DNA from: Paracentrotus lividus
Lineage: Eukaryota > Echinodermata > Echinoidea > Camarodonta > Echinidae
Reading direction: 5' to 3'
Assembly (NCBI GenBank): GCA_940671915.1
Contig: CALNVZ010000174.1
Span: 26,591,115-26,655,114 of the forward strand
DNA: 64,000 bases
Position numbers and translations under genes: made by a program. Under the pieces are notes generated by a model, which was given only the letters and a program-made list of their open reading frames with translations, did no database searches and was not told where the DNA came from. Shown piece by piece: positions 63,561 through 64,000 of this stretch. How positions within the stretch are numbered: the first letter of the stretch is position 1; each line of letters opens with the position of its first letter.

Positions 63561-64000
63561 AGCTGCGGTAGAAATGGTAAGCTATATACACTTCTGAGGG
63601 ATACAAATGATCACATACAACTTTACACCTAGTCAGGATTTAGATATCTGACTATGGTTGTGTAAAACATGAATGATGATAAAGATGATGATGATGCAGA
63701 AGAGCTGTGTTTGAAAGGCATCATGACTTAGGATATCAAGGCTTATTTATACAGTCAAAGACTGCTTAATAGAGACAAGAAAAACAGTCAATATAGGCAC
63801 ATGGCATCTATTTTTTATGACAAACACCGTTTAAGGGAATTACAAAATCTTTTGCCTGATTTGTTTAAAGTTCAGCAAATAAGCTTCTTGGTTTTTCAGT
63901 TCCACACAATTCAAATTTTTTCCTCAGTTGGAATACCCTTGTAACTTGATTTTATTTACTTTTCTTATGCACATGTATGTGAAGTTGTATGATTAAACTT

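Overview
This 64-kb window is animal nuclear DNA, AT-rich and packed with introns, short inverted-repeat DNA transposons and a few LINE pieces. The host protein sequences read like an invertebrate deuterostome. A marine invertebrate, most likely an echinoderm, is my inference; nothing in the window fixes the species.

Layout. (1) From the left edge to 9.5 kb, on the plus strand, lies the 3' part of a gene for a single-pass membrane protein that I cannot assign to a family: six well-supported exons and one doubtful one. (2) From 9.5 to 17.9 kb is the space between two converging genes. It holds both 3' ends and several inverted-repeat elements and no gene that I can see. (3) From 17,938 to 63,448, on the minus strand, lie 40 coding exons of the ubiquitin-specific protease USP34. 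They start at the catalytic Cys box and run to the stop codon, about 1,740 codons. The N-terminal half of USP34 lies beyond the right edge. Reading phases join at every junction except one, which is off by one base.

The most unusual thing is inside USP34. At seven separate places a piece of one of its own exons, usually with the adjoining splice site, is repeated in tandem in the neighbouring intron. The extreme case is a 4.9-kb array (42.7-47.7 kb) of roughly 65 units of 76 bp. Each unit carries the 3' splice site and the first ~45 coding bases of exon 16. Smaller cases are 79-bp units with a 5' splice site (exon 32), 69-bp units that keep the reading frame (exon 35), and two to four copies beside exons 21, 29, 31 and 37. 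Several copies differ from the true exon mainly at synonymous sites.

The introns also hold mobile elements with readable target duplications: TA-flanked Tc1/mariner-like elements (one with a CR1-like LINE inside), TTAA-flanked piggyBac-like elements, an 8-bp-flanked hAT element whose unfilled sister site is also in the window, a THAP-bearing element, and two copies of a hammerhead-ribozyme-like motif.
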